Shown here piece after piece: positions 35,682 through 43,981 of a stretch of 64,000 nucleotides of DNA. Every line of letters starts with the position of its first letter. Position 1 is the first letter of the stretch. A program made the translations under genes and the position numbers. This DNA comes from Longispora fulva. Lineage in GTDB: Bacteria > Actinomycetota > Actinomycetes > Mycobacteriales > Micromonosporaceae. The stretch covers positions 6,200,001-6,264,000 of the forward strand of contig NZ_JADOUF010000001.1 of assembly GCF_015751905.1 (NCBI RefSeq), given 5' to 3'. Under the pieces are notes generated by a model. That model was given only the letters and a program-made list of their open reading frames with translations, did not search any database and was not told where the DNA came from.

Positions 35682-36956
35682 ATGTTCCGTGCGTCGCTCC
35701 CCTCCCGCCCGGAGGCCCGCCGACTGCTGCTCGGCACCCTGTTGTCCACCGTCGCCCGCGGGCTGACCCTGCCGTTCCTGTTCGTCTACCTGCACGAGGT
35801 GCGTGGTCTGTCCGCCACGACGGTCAGCTTCGCCGTCGGCTGGATGGGCGTGCTCACCCTGGTCCTGGCCCCGCTGGGCGGTTCGCTGATCGACCGGTTC
35901 GGCGCGCGTCGCGTGCTGCTGCCGGGCTTCCTGATCGAGGCGGTCGGCGTGGGCTCGATCGCGCTGGTGCACGAGCCGTGGCACGCGTACCTGTCGATGA
36001 CCGGGGTCGCGCTCGGCGGCGCCGTGCTGTGGGCGGGCATGAACACCGTGATGACGAGCGTGACGAGCGAGTCGGAGCGGCAGAAGACGTTCGGGCTGAA
36101 CTTCACGCTGGTCAACCTGGGCATCGGCATCGGCGGCCTGATCTCCGGCGTGATCGTCGACGTGGCGCACCCGTCGTCGTTCGAGCTGGTCTACGTGCTC
36201 AGCGGCATCGGCAACCTCATCCCGGCGATCATCCTGCTGACCATGCCGCACATCGGTCACCGGTTCGTGAAGCCCAAGGACCAGGGCGAGACCGCCCAGG
36301 GCGGCTACCTCACGGTGCTGGGGGACAAGCCGTTCCGCCGCCTGATCGCCCTGAGCCTGGTCCTCGCTATCTGCGGCTACGCGCAGATGGAGATCGGCTT
36401 CACGGCCTTCTCGAGTACGGTGGCGCACGTCTCCCCCAAGGTGATCGGCGCGGCGTTCGCGTGCAACGCGCTGACGATCGTGTCGGTGCAGCTGCTCGTG
36501 CTCCGCTGGCTCGAGGGTCGCAGCCGGGCGATGGGCCTGGCCGGCACCGGGCTGCTGTTCGCGGCCTCCTGGGCGGTGCTCGGCTTCTCCGGGCTGGTGC
36601 CCGGCACCGTCGCGGCGGCCGGCGGGGTGCTCACCTGCGCGGTCATCTTCTCGCTGGGCGAGACCATGATGTCCCCGGTGATGCCGGCGATCACGAACGC
36701 GTTGGCGAAGCCGGAGCTGCGGGGCCGGTACAACGCGATGGGTTCGATGGTCTTCGGGGTCAGCGGCGTGATCGGCCCGGTCAGCGCCGGACCACTGATC
36801 GGCGGCGGGCACGCCGCGGTGTGGGTGGGGCTGGTCGTCGGCGGGTCGCTCGTGGCGTCGGGGTTGGCCGTGTCGCTGCGCCCGCTGCTCACTGCGGCGC
36901 AGGACGGCCGTGAGCTGGCCCCGGCCGAACCGGAACTGGCTACAGTCGAGGCATGA
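35682..36956 (+). CDS. MFS transporter
   Basis: This 424-aa major facilitator superfamily protein has 12 predicted helices. The loop 2-3 motif GGSLIDRFGARRVL (G-x-L-x-D-R-x-G-R-R type) is present near residue 68, and a charged central loop (HRFVKPKDQGETAQG) separates the halves. The family exports drugs or metabolites. Its stop overlaps the start of the thioredoxin-NHL gene (ATGA), so they are co-translated. Confidence 0.88.
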   Translation: MFRASLPSRPEARRLLLGTLLSTVARGLTLPFLFVYLHEVRGLSATTVSFAVGWMGVLTLVLAPLGGSLIDRFGARRVLLPGFLIEAVGVGSIALVHEPWHAYLSMTGVALGGAVLWAGMNTVMTSVTSESERQKTFGLNFTLVNLGIGIGGLISGVIVDVAHPSSFELVYVLSGIGNLIPAIILLTMPHIGHRFVKPKDQGETAQGGYLTVLGDKPFRRLIALSLVLAICGYAQMEIGFTAFSSTVAHVSPKVIGAAFACNALTIVSVQLLVLRWLEGRSRAMGLAGTGLLFAASWAVLGFSGLVPGTVAAAGGVLTCAVIFSLGETMMSPVMPAITNALAKPELRGRYNAMGSMVFGVSGVIGPVSAGPLIGGGHAAVWVGLVVGGSLVASGLAVSLRPLLTAAQDGRELAPAEPELATVEA

Positions 36957-38839
36957 CACGACGTGAGGCCCGGGTCCGGGCGCCCCAGTTGCGTGGCCGG
37001 GGCTGGCTGAACACCGGCGGCGACGCCCTGACCCTCGCGGACCTCCGCGGCAAGATCGTGCTGCTGGACTTCTGGACGTTCTGCTGCGTGAACTGCCTGC
37101 ACGTCCTCGACGAGCTGCGCCCGCTGGAGGAGAAGTTCTCCGACGTGCTGGTCGTGATCGGCGTGCACTCGCCGAAGTTCGAGCACGAGAAGGACGCGGC
37201 GGCGGTCGCGGCGGCCGTCGAGCGGTACGGCGTGGCCCACCCGGTCCTCGACGACCCCGAGCTGATCACGTGGCAGAACTACGCCGCGCGGGCGTGGCCG
37301 ACCCTAGCCGTCGTCGACCCCGAGGGTTACCTCGTGGCCTCGATGGCCGGCGAGGGCCACGCCGAGGGGCTCGACCGGCTGCTGACGCAGCTCGTGGTCG
37401 AGCATGAGCGGAAGGGGACCCTGCACCGGGGCGACGGGCCGTATGTCGCGCCGCCGCCGCCGGAGACCGCGCTGCGGTTCCCGGGCAAGGCGATCGTGAT
37501 CCCGGCCGCCCGCCGCGCCGGTGGGGCCGCCCCGACCACGACCGCCGTGGCCACATCCGCGCACGCCGCGCCGTCGCCGGGCCAGGGGGCGGACACCCTG
37601 CTCGTCTCCGACTCGGCCAACCACTCACTTGTCGAGCTCGCCGCCGACGGCGAGACCGTGCTCCGCCGGATCGGCGTCGGCCAGCGCGGCCGGCTGGACG
37701 AGCCGGCGCAGTTCAACGAGCCCCAGGGCCTGTGCCTCCTCCCGCAGCAGGTCGCGGCGATCGCCGGGTACGACGTCGTGGTCGCCGACACCGTCAACCA
37801 CCTGCTCCGGGGAGTGAGACTCTCCGACGGCCACGTCACCACGGTCGCCGGAACGGGCCGGCAGTGGCGCGGCTCCCTCGACCACCTGGCCCACGACGCG
37901 CGGGCGGTGGACCTGTCCTCCCCGTGGGACGTCGCCTGGTTCGACGGCCGGGTCGTCATCGCCATGGCCGGCACCCACACGCTGTGGTGGTACGACCCGG
38001 TGAAGCGCACCGCCGGGCTGTACGCCGGCACGACGGTGGAGGCCCTGCGCGACGGCGCCCTCGCCGACACCTGGCTCGCCCAGCCGTCGGGCCTGTCCAC
38101 CAGCGCGGACGGTCACCGGCTGTGGCTGGCGGACGCGGAGACGTCGGCCCTGCGGTACGTCGAGGACGGCGTCCTGCACACCGCCGTCGGTCAGGGGCTG
38201 TTCGACTTCGGCCACGTGGACGGGCCGGCCGCCACCGCGTTGTTCCAGCATCCGCTCGGGGTGGCGGCACTGGCCGACGGGACGGTGGCGGTCGCGGACA
38301 CGTACAACGGCGCGCTCCGGCTCTATGACCCGGTGTCCGGGACCGTGAGCACCCTGGCGACGGACCTGGCCGAGCCGAGCGACGTGCTCGTGGTCGACGA
38401 CGAGCTCGTGGTCGTGGAGTCCGCGGCGCACCGGCTGACCCGGCCGGTCGTCGGCGGGCTGAACGTCGCCGGCTCACGGCTCCGGGTCGAGCGCCCGGTG
38501 ACCGACCTGGCCCCGGGCCCGGTCGAGTTGCGGATCGTCTTCGAACCGGCGCCCGGTCAGAAGCTGGACGAGACGTACGGTCCCTCGACCCGCCTGGACG
38601 TGTCGGCGTCCCCCGCCTCGCTGCTGGTCGACGGTGCGGGGGTCACGACGGACCTGACCCGGAAGCTGCTGCTGGCCGAGGGCGACGGGGTGTTGCAGGT
38701 GGTGGCGCAGGCCGCGACGTGCGACGCCGAGGCGGAGAACCCGGCCTGTCACCTGACCCGGCAGGACTGGGGCGTCCCGATCAGGGTGGTCGAGGGCGGC
38801 GCGACCCACCTGGCCCTGGTGCTGCGCGGCCTGGACTGA
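36953..38839 (+). CDS. thioredoxin-like protein with NHL repeat propeller (NHLRC2-like)
   Basis: This 628-aa protein has an N-terminal thioredoxin/AhpC-like domain (about 1-150) with WTFCCVNCLHVLDEL, a Cys-Cys-x-x-Cys site in place of the usual CxxC. An NHL-type beta-propeller (about 190-520) follows with several LxLP...VADTVNHLLRGV-like blades, and a C-terminal beta domain has a second small Cys-containing segment. The layout matches the NHLRC2 family. No signal peptide is seen, so it is probably cytosolic and redox-active. It is coupled to the MFS gene through a 4-nt overlap. Confidence 0.88.
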   Translation: MTRREARVRAPQLRGRGWLNTGGDALTLADLRGKIVLLDFWTFCCVNCLHVLDELRPLEEKFSDVLVVIGVHSPKFEHEKDAAAVAAAVERYGVAHPVLDDPELITWQNYAARAWPTLAVVDPEGYLVASMAGEGHAEGLDRLLTQLVVEHERKGTLHRGDGPYVAPPPPETALRFPGKAIVIPAARRAGGAAPTTTAVATSAHAAPSPGQGADTLLVSDSANHSLVELAADGETVLRRIGVGQRGRLDEPAQFNEPQGLCLLPQQVAAIAGYDVVVADTVNHLLRGVRLSDGHVTTVAGTGRQWRGSLDHLAHDARAVDLSSPWDVAWFDGRVVIAMAGTHTLWWYDPVKRTAGLYAGTTVEALRDGALADTWLAQPSGLSTSADGHRLWLADAETSALRYVEDGVLHTAVGQGLFDFGHVDGPAATALFQHPLGVAALADGTVAVADTYNGALRLYDPVSGTVSTLATDLAEPSDVLVVDDELVVVESAAHRLTRPVVGGLNVAGSRLRVERPVTDLAPGPVELRIVFEPAPGQKLDETYGPSTRLDVSASPASLLVDGAGVTTDLTRKLLLAEGDGVLQVVAQAATCDAEAENPACHLTRQDWGVPIRVVEGGATHLALVLRGLD

Positions 38840-38887
38840 TCGGAAGGTGTGCCGAGCGGCCCGCGCCACGGCGGGCCGCCGCCAGGA

Positions 38888-38903
38888 CCCGCGCTATCGC
38901 GGG
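38888..38903. terminator. hairpin between the NHL and SixA-like genes
   Basis: CCCGCG-CTAT-CGCGGG forms a perfect 6-bp stem. A related larger GC-rich inverted repeat begins about 30 nt to its left. Both lie in the short convergent gap and lack T-tracts. Confidence 0.45.
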
Positions 38904-38914
38904 CCGCCGCCCGA

Positions 38915-39406
38915 TCAGCCCCGCGAGACGTGTGTCGCGGTCACCGGGGCGGTCCGGGCTCCCAGATCCGCCCACGGCCCCGCCTGCGCGTGCACGCTGA
39001 ACGACGCCGTCCGCATCCTGTCCCCGCCCTCCGGGTCCAGCAGCGCCGCCAACAGCTCCAGCGTCGGGTTGTGCCCGATCACCAGCACCGTCGCGACGGT
39101 CACGGTCCGCAACAGCTCCAGCAGCTCCCACGGCCCGCCGGAGTACAGCTCCTCGACGTAGGCCACCTCGGGAGCCTCGGTCAGCGCCCCGGCGACCTGG
39201 TGCCAGGTCTCCTTGGTCCGGCGCGCGGGCGAGCACAGCACGAGCTGCGGGGCGATGCCCTGCTCGGCGAGCCAGGCTCCGGCGGCGGCCGCGTCGACCA
39301 GGCCACGTTTGGTGAGGGAACGCTGCTGGTCGGGCAGAGCACCCGGGTCCTCGGCCTTGGCATGCCGCAACAGGACGAGTGTGCGTTCCGATGTGGAGGT
39401 GGACAC
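38915..39406 (-). CDS. histidine phosphatase (SixA-like)
   Basis: This 163-aa member of the histidine-phosphatase superfamily has the LLRHAKAE motif (catalytic His15), the CSPARRTKET arginine motif, and IGHNPTLELL with the second catalytic His. SixA-type proteins dephosphorylate phospho-His or small phosphate esters, and the substrate here cannot be inferred. The start is the ATG at 39406. It is convergent with the thioredoxin-NHL gene. Confidence 0.9.
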   Translation of the reverse strand: MSTSTSERTLVLLRHAKAEDPGALPDQQRSLTKRGLVDAAAAGAWLAEQGIAPQLVLCSPARRTKETWHQVAGALTEAPEVAYVEELYSGGPWELLELLRTVTVATVLVIGHNPTLELLAALLDPEGGDRMRTASFSVHAQAGPWADLGARTAPVTATHVSRG

Positions 39407-39435
39407 GCGTTCAGGTTACCGGGCAGAGGCGGCGG

Positions 39436-40113
39436 TTAGGCGTAGAGCGCGAAGTACACCGCGATGTGGTGGCAGAGGGCCGCGACCAGGGTGCACGCGT
39501 GGAAGAACTCGTGGTGGCCGAACGTGTCGGGCCACGGATTCGGACGTTTGAGGGCGTAGAGGATGCCCCCGACGGTGTACGCCGCCCCGCCGACCGCCAG
39601 CAGCACCAGCACGGTGACGCCCCCGGTGCTCAGGAACGTCGGCAGCGCGAAAACCGCGACCCAGCCGAGGGCGAGGTAGAGCGGGACGGCGAGCCAGCGC
39701 GGCGAGTCCGGCCAGGCCATCTTGAGCGCGACGCCGAGCAGGGCCCCGCCCCAGACCACGGACAGGATGACGGTGGCGGTGCTTCTGGGGAGCAGGAGCA
39801 CGCTGAACGGCGTGTACGTGCCCGCGATGAAGACGAAGATCATGGAGTGGTCGAGCCGGCGCATCATCTTGTAGCCCCGGTGGGTCCACCAGCGCCGGTG
39901 GTAGAGCGCGCTGACCCCGAAGAGGCCGCAGATCGTCAGGCAGTAGATGACGGTGGCCACGAAGGGCGCCCAGCCGGGTCGGGCGGCGGCGAGCGAGGAC
40001 AGCACGATGCCGCACACGATGGCCGTGAAGAAGGCGTAGACATGCAACCAGCCCCGGGCTCGGGGCTTGTGGAAGATGAACCGCTCGGCAGGCGGGCTGA
40101 CCTGAGTCGTCAC
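39436..40113 (-). CDS. haemolysin III / PAQR family membrane protein
   Basis: This 225-aa protein has seven predicted membrane helices. The metal-binding motif positions of the PAQR/HlyIII superfamily are visible in SALYHRRWW (helix 2-3) and DHSMIFVFIAGTYTP (helix 3), with HHEFFHACTLVAALCHH at the C-terminal end. Family members are linked to adiponectin-receptor-type hydrolase folds. The true activity in bacteria is unclear. The start is the ATG at 40113. Confidence 0.9.
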   Translation of the reverse strand: MTTQVSPPAERFIFHKPRARGWLHVYAFFTAIVCGIVLSSLAAARPGWAPFVATVIYCLTICGLFGVSALYHRRWWTHRGYKMMRRLDHSMIFVFIAGTYTPFSVLLLPRSTATVILSVVWGGALLGVALKMAWPDSPRWLAVPLYLALGWVAVFALPTFLSTGGVTVLVLLAVGGAAYTVGGILYALKRPNPWPDTFGHHEFFHACTLVAALCHHIAVYFALYA

Positions 40114-40169
40114 CTCTCCAGGCTACGGCTCCGTAGGTTAACGACAAACGTGCGTTCTCTAACAACCTT

Positions 40170-40200
40170 CCGGGCACACCGGTCACCCCGGCGTGCCCGG
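40170..40200 (-). terminator. hairpin after the Tat lipoprotein gene
   Basis: An 8-bp stem, CCGGGCAC (40170-40177) with GTGCCCGG (40193-40200), has a 15-nt loop with internal pairing. It starts 8 nt beyond the stop and lacks a U-tract. Confidence 0.5.
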
Positions 40201-40207
40201 ATCCGGG

Positions 40208-40456
40208 TCAGCGGGTCGGCGAGGGGGTGCCGGCACGGTGCGTCGGGCTCGCGCCGCCGTGGGTCGGCAGCGGGGCGCGGGTCGACGTGGGAGCGTGGGT
40301 GGCCGGGTAGGTCCGGCTGGGCGTGCGGCTCGGCGTCGGGGACGGGTCGGTGTGGTTGGTACGGGTGCGGACCCGCGACCGCCCCTTGCAGCCCGTCAGC
40401 GTGGCGGTGCCGACCGCCGCGAGGCCGAGCGTCTGGAGGAGGTGACGACGATTCAT
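40208..40456 (-). CDS. small Tat-exported lipoprotein, unknown
   Basis: This 82-aa protein has a twin-arginine motif (NRRHLLQTLGLAAVG) and a lipobox (LTGC, modified Cys near residue 23). The mature part is a Thr/Pro/Ser/Arg-rich extended segment (TPSRTPSRTYP). It is probably anchored to the outer face of the cytoplasmic membrane. The start is the ATG at 40456; a GTG at 40477 is in frame. The upstream gap (40457-40638) is AT-rich and carries a perfect inverted repeat, ATCAA-N3-TTGAT (40585-40597). Confidence 0.65.
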   Translation of the reverse strand: MNRRHLLQTLGLAAVGTATLTGCKGRSRVRTRTNHTDPSPTPSRTPSRTYPATHAPTSTRAPLPTHGGASPTHRAGTPSPTR

Positions 40457-40638
40457 GATGCGGTTCGTGCCTTTCACAGAGGGTTGTGCGCGCGGAGTAC
40501 TGATGCGCCGCGATCAGCCTGCCAAACGCCACTTGCACCCCACTGACATCCCGCTGTACGCCGGTCAAACCCCCCAAAACCAAGATCAATATTTGATTAC
40601 GCCGCGTCACCGGGCCGGCGCGCGGCGGCCGGACCGCG

Positions 40639-41523
40639 TCAGCGGTGGAACGCAGCCAGGTCGAGCCCGGCCAGCCGCTCGGGGTCGACCAGCACGTCGA
40701 TGTTGACGATCCGTCCGTCCAGCACGGTGAACGCCATGACGGACAACGTCCGCCCCTCGGTGGCCACCACGACCCCGGCGGCTCCGTTCACCAGCGCCGG
40801 CCGCACGAACGGCACGAGCCGGCTGAACGTGACCGCCTGCGAGGCCACGGTGCGTGCCCCGGCGTAGACCACCGTGTGCTGGGCCCGCGCCGCGCCGCCG
40901 TCGGACCGCAGCACGACGTCGGGGTCCAGGACGGCGACGAGCGCCTCGAAGTCGCCGTTGCGGGCCGCGCCGAAGAACGCGTCGACGACCACGCGCTGCC
41001 GGCTGAGGTCCGGGTCGGGGGCCGGGGCCTGGCCCTGCACCCGGCGGCGGGCCCGGCTGGCGAGCTGCCGGGTCGCGGCCGGGGTCTTCTCGATCATCGT
41101 CGCGATGTCCTCGAACGGGACGGCGAACATGTCGTGCAGCACGAAGGCGAGGCGCTCGGCCGGCGCCAGCGTCTCCAGCACGACCAGGAGCGCCAACCCG
41201 ACCGCGTCGGCCAGCAGCGCCTCCTGTTCCGGGTCGACTCCGTCCTCGCGGCTGATGATCGGGTCGGGCATGTGCACCTCGAGCGGGTCCTCGCGGCGCT
41301 GCTCACGGGAGCGCAGCACGTTCAGGCACACCCGGGCCACGACCGTGGTCAGCCAGCCGGCGAGGTTCTCGACGTCGCTGGTGTCGGCGCGATTGAGGCG
41401 CAGCCAGGCCTCCTGGACCGCGTCCTCGGCCTCGCTCACCGAGCCGAGCATCCGGTACGCGACCGCCCGCAACCTGGTCCGGTGCTCCTCGAACCGCTCC
41501 GTGAGCCACGCCTGCTGGTCCAC
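40639..41523 (-). CDS. ECF41-type RNA polymerase sigma factor (SigJ-like) with SnoaL-like C-terminal domain
   Basis: This sigma-70-family factor of about 294 aa has region 2 (RLRAVAYRMLGSVSEAEDAVQEAWL), region 4 (PAERLAFVLHDMFAVPFEDIATMI) and a C-terminal SnoaL/NTF2-like domain (about 190-290) that regulates activity in ECF41 proteins. The conserved C-terminal signatures appear as SDGGAA and VDPERL, in place of the usual DGGGR and NPDKL. No adjacent oxidoreductase/decarboxylase partner gene, usual for ECF41, is seen. The start is the GTG at 41523 with AAGGA 10 nt upstream; a GTG at 41541 is possible. Confidence 0.85.
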   Translation of the reverse strand: MDQQAWLTERFEEHRTRLRAVAYRMLGSVSEAEDAVQEAWLRLNRADTSDVENLAGWLTTVVARVCLNVLRSREQRREDPLEVHMPDPIISREDGVDPEQEALLADAVGLALLVVLETLAPAERLAFVLHDMFAVPFEDIATMIEKTPAATRQLASRARRRVQGQAPAPDPDLSRQRVVVDAFFGAARNGDFEALVAVLDPDVVLRSDGGAARAQHTVVYAGARTVASQAVTFSRLVPFVRPALVNGAAGVVVATEGRTLSVMAFTVLDGRIVNIDVLVDPERLAGLDLAAFHR

Positions 41524-41684
41524 CGTGTCACATTCCTTCACCGCGAGGGGTCACCGCTGTTGATCAACTAGAACCTAGCTGATCCGACCGGGAGCGGCAG
41601 CCCCCGTCCGAGGAACGCTGAGAAGGACGGGCTGGCCACGGTGGCCGGCGCGTGCCGGGCGGGGCGCGCGGCGTACCCGGAAAA

Positions 41685-41723
41685 GAGTCGGCCCCCGCAC
41701 GGGGTCTGTGCGGGGGCCGACTC
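41685..41723 (-). terminator. intrinsic terminator of the acyl-CoA dehydrogenase gene
   Basis: A perfect 16-bp stem (41685-41700 with 41708-41723) has a 7-nt loop. Read on the minus strand it is followed by TTTT, 14 nt beyond the stop. Confidence 0.93.
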
Positions 41724-41736
41724 GGATTTCGGGGTC

Positions 41737-43575
41737 CTAGAACGCGTCCTCGGACAGGTCCATCAGGTCGCCGTTGGCGTTCTCGAGGATCTTCCGGTCC
41801 GAGGTCAGACGCGGGAGCACCTCGCGGGCGAAGAAGCGCGCGGCGGCGACCTTGCCCTGGTAGAACGGGTCGGTCGGGTCCTCGTTGAGCTTGCCCAGGG
41901 CGATCTCTGCCTGGCGCTGGAGCAGCCACGCGACGATCAGGTCGCCGACGGCGAGCAGCAGGCGGCGGGAGTGCAGGCCGACCTTGTACAGCTCGGTCGG
42001 GGTCTGCTGCGCCTCGCCCAGGAAGCCGCCGAGCACGGCGACCATGCCCTGCACGTCACCGGCCGCCTTGGCGAGCGCGGCGCGCTCCTCCTTGAGCTGG
42101 CCGTTGCCCGCGCCGGACTCCAGGAACGCCTGGATCTCGCCGGCGACCGTGGCCAGGGCGACGCCGCCGTCCTTGACGACCTTGCGGAAGATCAGGTCGA
42201 GGCTCTGGATGGCCGTGGTGCCCTCGTAGAGCGTGTCGATCTTCGAGTCGCGGACGTACTGCTCCAGCGGGTAGTCCTGCAGGAAGCCCGAGCCGCCGAA
42301 GATCTGCAGGGACTCGTGCCCGAGCAGCTCGTACGCGCGCTCGGAGCCGCAGCCCTTGACCAGCGGGAGCAGCAGGTCGTTGACCCGGGTGGCCAGCTCG
42401 GCCGCGTCGGCGTCGCCGTCGGCCTCGGCCAGCTTGACCTTGTCCTGCCACTGCGCGGTGTAGAAGACCAGGGCGCGCAGGCCCTCGGAGTAGGACTTCT
42501 GCAGCATCAGGGAGCGGCGGACGTCCGGGTGGTGGGTGATCGTGACCCGGGGAGCGGCCTGGCCGGGGTTGGTCAGGTCGGCACCCTGTACGCGCTGCTT
42601 GGCGTAGTCCAGCGCGTTGAGGTAGCCGGTCGACAGGGTCGCGATGGCCTTGGTGCCGACCATCATCCGGGCGTACTCGATGATGAGGAACATCTGGCGG
42701 ATGCCGTCGTGGATGTCGCCCATCAGCCAGCCCTTGGCCGGCTCGTTCTCGCCCAGGGTCAGCTCGCACGTGGTGGAGACCTTGAGGCCCATCTTGTGCT
42801 CGACGTTGGTGACGTACGCGCCGTTGCGGCCGGTCAGCTCACCGGTCTCGGCGTCGAAGAAGTGCTTCGGAACGACGAAGAGCGACAGGCCCTTGGTACC
42901 GGGGCCACCGACGCCCTCGACGCCCACCGGGCGCGCGAGCACGTAGTGGATGATGTTGTCGCTCAGGTCGTGCTCGCCGGAGGTGATGAAACGCTTCACG
43001 CCCTCCAGGTGCCACGAGCCGTCGGGCTGCAGGTACGCCTTCGTCCGGCCGGCGCCCACGTCGGAACCCGCGTCGGGCTCGGTGAGGACCATCGTGGCGC
43101 CCCACTGCTTCTCGACGAAGAGCTTGGCCCACTCCTTCTGCTCCGGGGTGCCCTCGCGGAAGAGGGTGTGCGCGAAGCTCGGGCCGGCCGCGTACATCCA
43201 GATGGCCGGGTTCGAGCCCAGGACCATCTCGGCGATCGCCCACCACAGGGTGCGCGGCGCGTTGGTGCCGCCGAGGCCCTCGGGCAGGTCGAGCCGCCAG
43301 AACTCGGAGTCCATCATCGCCTTGAACGACTTCTTGAAGGACTCGGGCAGCAGCGCGGTGTTGGTGGCCGGGTCGAAGACCGGCGGGTTGCGGTCACCGT
43401 CGAGGAAGCTGGCGGCGAGATCCTCGCGCGCGAGCCGCTCGACTTCGGCGAGGATGCTGTGGGCGGTGTCGCGGTCCAGCTCCGAGTACGGTCCGGTGCC
43501 GAGCACATCGCCCAGGCCGAACACCTCGAACAGGTTGAACTCAAGGTCCCGCAGATTGCTCTTGTAATGCGTCAT
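41737..43575 (-). CDS. long acyl-CoA dehydrogenase (FadE5-like)
   Basis: This FAD enzyme catalyses the first dehydrogenation of beta-oxidation and passes electrons to ETF. The 612-aa length matches the FadE5 subgroup of actinobacteria, which has an extra C-terminal domain. Motifs are [13 protein letters not shown] (162-174, FAD/substrate), [15 protein letters not shown] and [13 protein letters not shown] with the probable catalytic Glu451. The start is the ATG at 43575 with GGAGCGG upstream. Two TTAC-N6-GTAA-type operators and a perfect CRP-type palindrome lie upstream, so a TetR-like repressor and a cAMP/CRP-type factor may control it. Confidence 0.93.
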   Translation of the reverse strand: MTHYKSNLRDLEFNLFEVFGLGDVLGTGPYSELDRDTAHSILAEVERLAREDLAASFLDGDRNPPVFDPATNTALLPESFKKSFKAMMDSEFWRLDLPEGLGGTNAPRTLWWAIAEMVLGSNPAIWMYAAGPSFAHTLFREGTPEQKEWAKLFVEKQWGATMVLTEPDAGSDVGAGRTKAYLQPDGSWHLEGVKRFITSGEHDLSDNIIHYVLARPVGVEGVGGPGTKGLSLFVVPKHFFDAETGELTGRNGAYVTNVEHKMGLKVSTTCELTLGENEPAKGWLMGDIHDGIRQMFLIIEYARMMVGTKAIATLSTGYLNALDYAKQRVQGADLTNPGQAAPRVTITHHPDVRRSLMLQKSYSEGLRALVFYTAQWQDKVKLAEADGDADAAELATRVNDLLLPLVKGCGSERAYELLGHESLQIFGGSGFLQDYPLEQYVRDSKIDTLYEGTTAIQSLDLIFRKVVKDGGVALATVAGEIQAFLESGAGNGQLKEERAALAKAAGDVQGMVAVLGGFLGEAQQTPTELYKVGLHSRRLLLAVGDLIVAWLLQRQAEIALGKLNEDPTDPFYQGKVAAARFFAREVLPRLTSDRKILENANGDLMDLSEDAF

Positions 43576-43607
43576 CGGTACCGCTCCCCGGTGGCCTCAG
43601 AGTCATG

Positions 43608-43645
43608 TTACTTCCCGGTAACTTAAGTATATTACCTGGGAGTAG
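43608..43645. promoter_or_regulatory. paired palindromic operators at the acyl-CoA dehydrogenase promoter
   Basis: TTACTTCCCGGTAA (43608-43621) and TTACCTGGGAGTAG (43632-43645) share a TTAC-N6-GTA(A/G) core. They flank a TATACT -10 hexamer on the minus strand (43631-43626). Together they form one larger imperfect inverted repeat. The same core occurs at the EtfD-like gene (53979-53992). Confidence 0.7.
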
Positions 43646-43666
43646 CCTCATCCCGGGGAGTATTCG

Positions 43667-43682
43667 TGTGATGCGCATCACA
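43667..43682. promoter_or_regulatory. perfect CRP/GlxR-type binding site
   Basis: TGTGATGCGCATCACA is a perfect 16-bp palindrome and an exact match to the CRP/GlxR consensus TGTGA-N6-TCACA. It lies between the acyl-CoA dehydrogenase (start 43575, minus) and the plus-strand micropeptide unit (43786). Confidence 0.75.
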
Positions 43683-43785
43683 GTTATTCGAGGGTGACGG
43701 CAACCCGACAGAGCGTCACCCATTGACGGGAGTGCTCGTTTCCTACTCAAACACGGTGACATGAGTCGATCGGGAGGCGAGCGAG

Positions 43786-43845
43786 ATGCTGAAGAGAATG
43801 AAGCGCATCTTCACTGGGCGCTACCGCGGCCGCCACCGCGCATAG
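43786..43845 (+). CDS. candidate micropeptide (19 aa, very basic)
   Basis: The predicted 19-residue peptide is MLKRMKRIFTGRYRGRHRA, with 9 Lys/Arg/His among 19 residues. GGGAGGCGAGCGAG before the ATG contains a good ribosome binding site (GGAGG, 8-9 nt spacing). A -35-like TTGACG lies at 43723-43728, but the -10 box is unclear. A true intrinsic terminator starts 20 nt after the stop, so a short transcript of about 150 nt is likely. It may be a coding mRNA, a regulatory RNA or both. An inverted repeat, GGGTGACG (43692-43699) with CGTCACCC (43714-43721), lies just upstream. Confidence 0.45.
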   Translation: MLKRMKRIFTGRYRGRHRA

Positions 43846-43864
43846 CGCGCTGGGGGGAAACAGA

Positions 43865-43896
43865 GGGGTCCGGGCTACGCCACCCGGGCCCCTTTT
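43865..43896 (+). terminator. intrinsic terminator of the micropeptide/sRNA unit
   Basis: A 10-bp stem (43865-43874 with 43883-43892, one G-U pair) is followed by TTTT on the plus strand. It cannot serve the convergent minus-strand gene, which ends further right. Confidence 0.85.
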
Positions 43897-43981
43897 CCAC
43901 ATCGCGAGCGGGCCACCAGCACCGGCACGGCAGGTCCCGGCACCGCCCGCCCCGGGTGCCGCACGCTCTCGCGCGTGACGC

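Noticed and set aside
41526-41545. ECF41-type promoter TGTCACA on the plus strand near the sigma gene start
   Set aside because: It points away from the sigma gene towards the end of the acyl-CoA dehydrogenase gene, and the -10 element CGTC is not exact.
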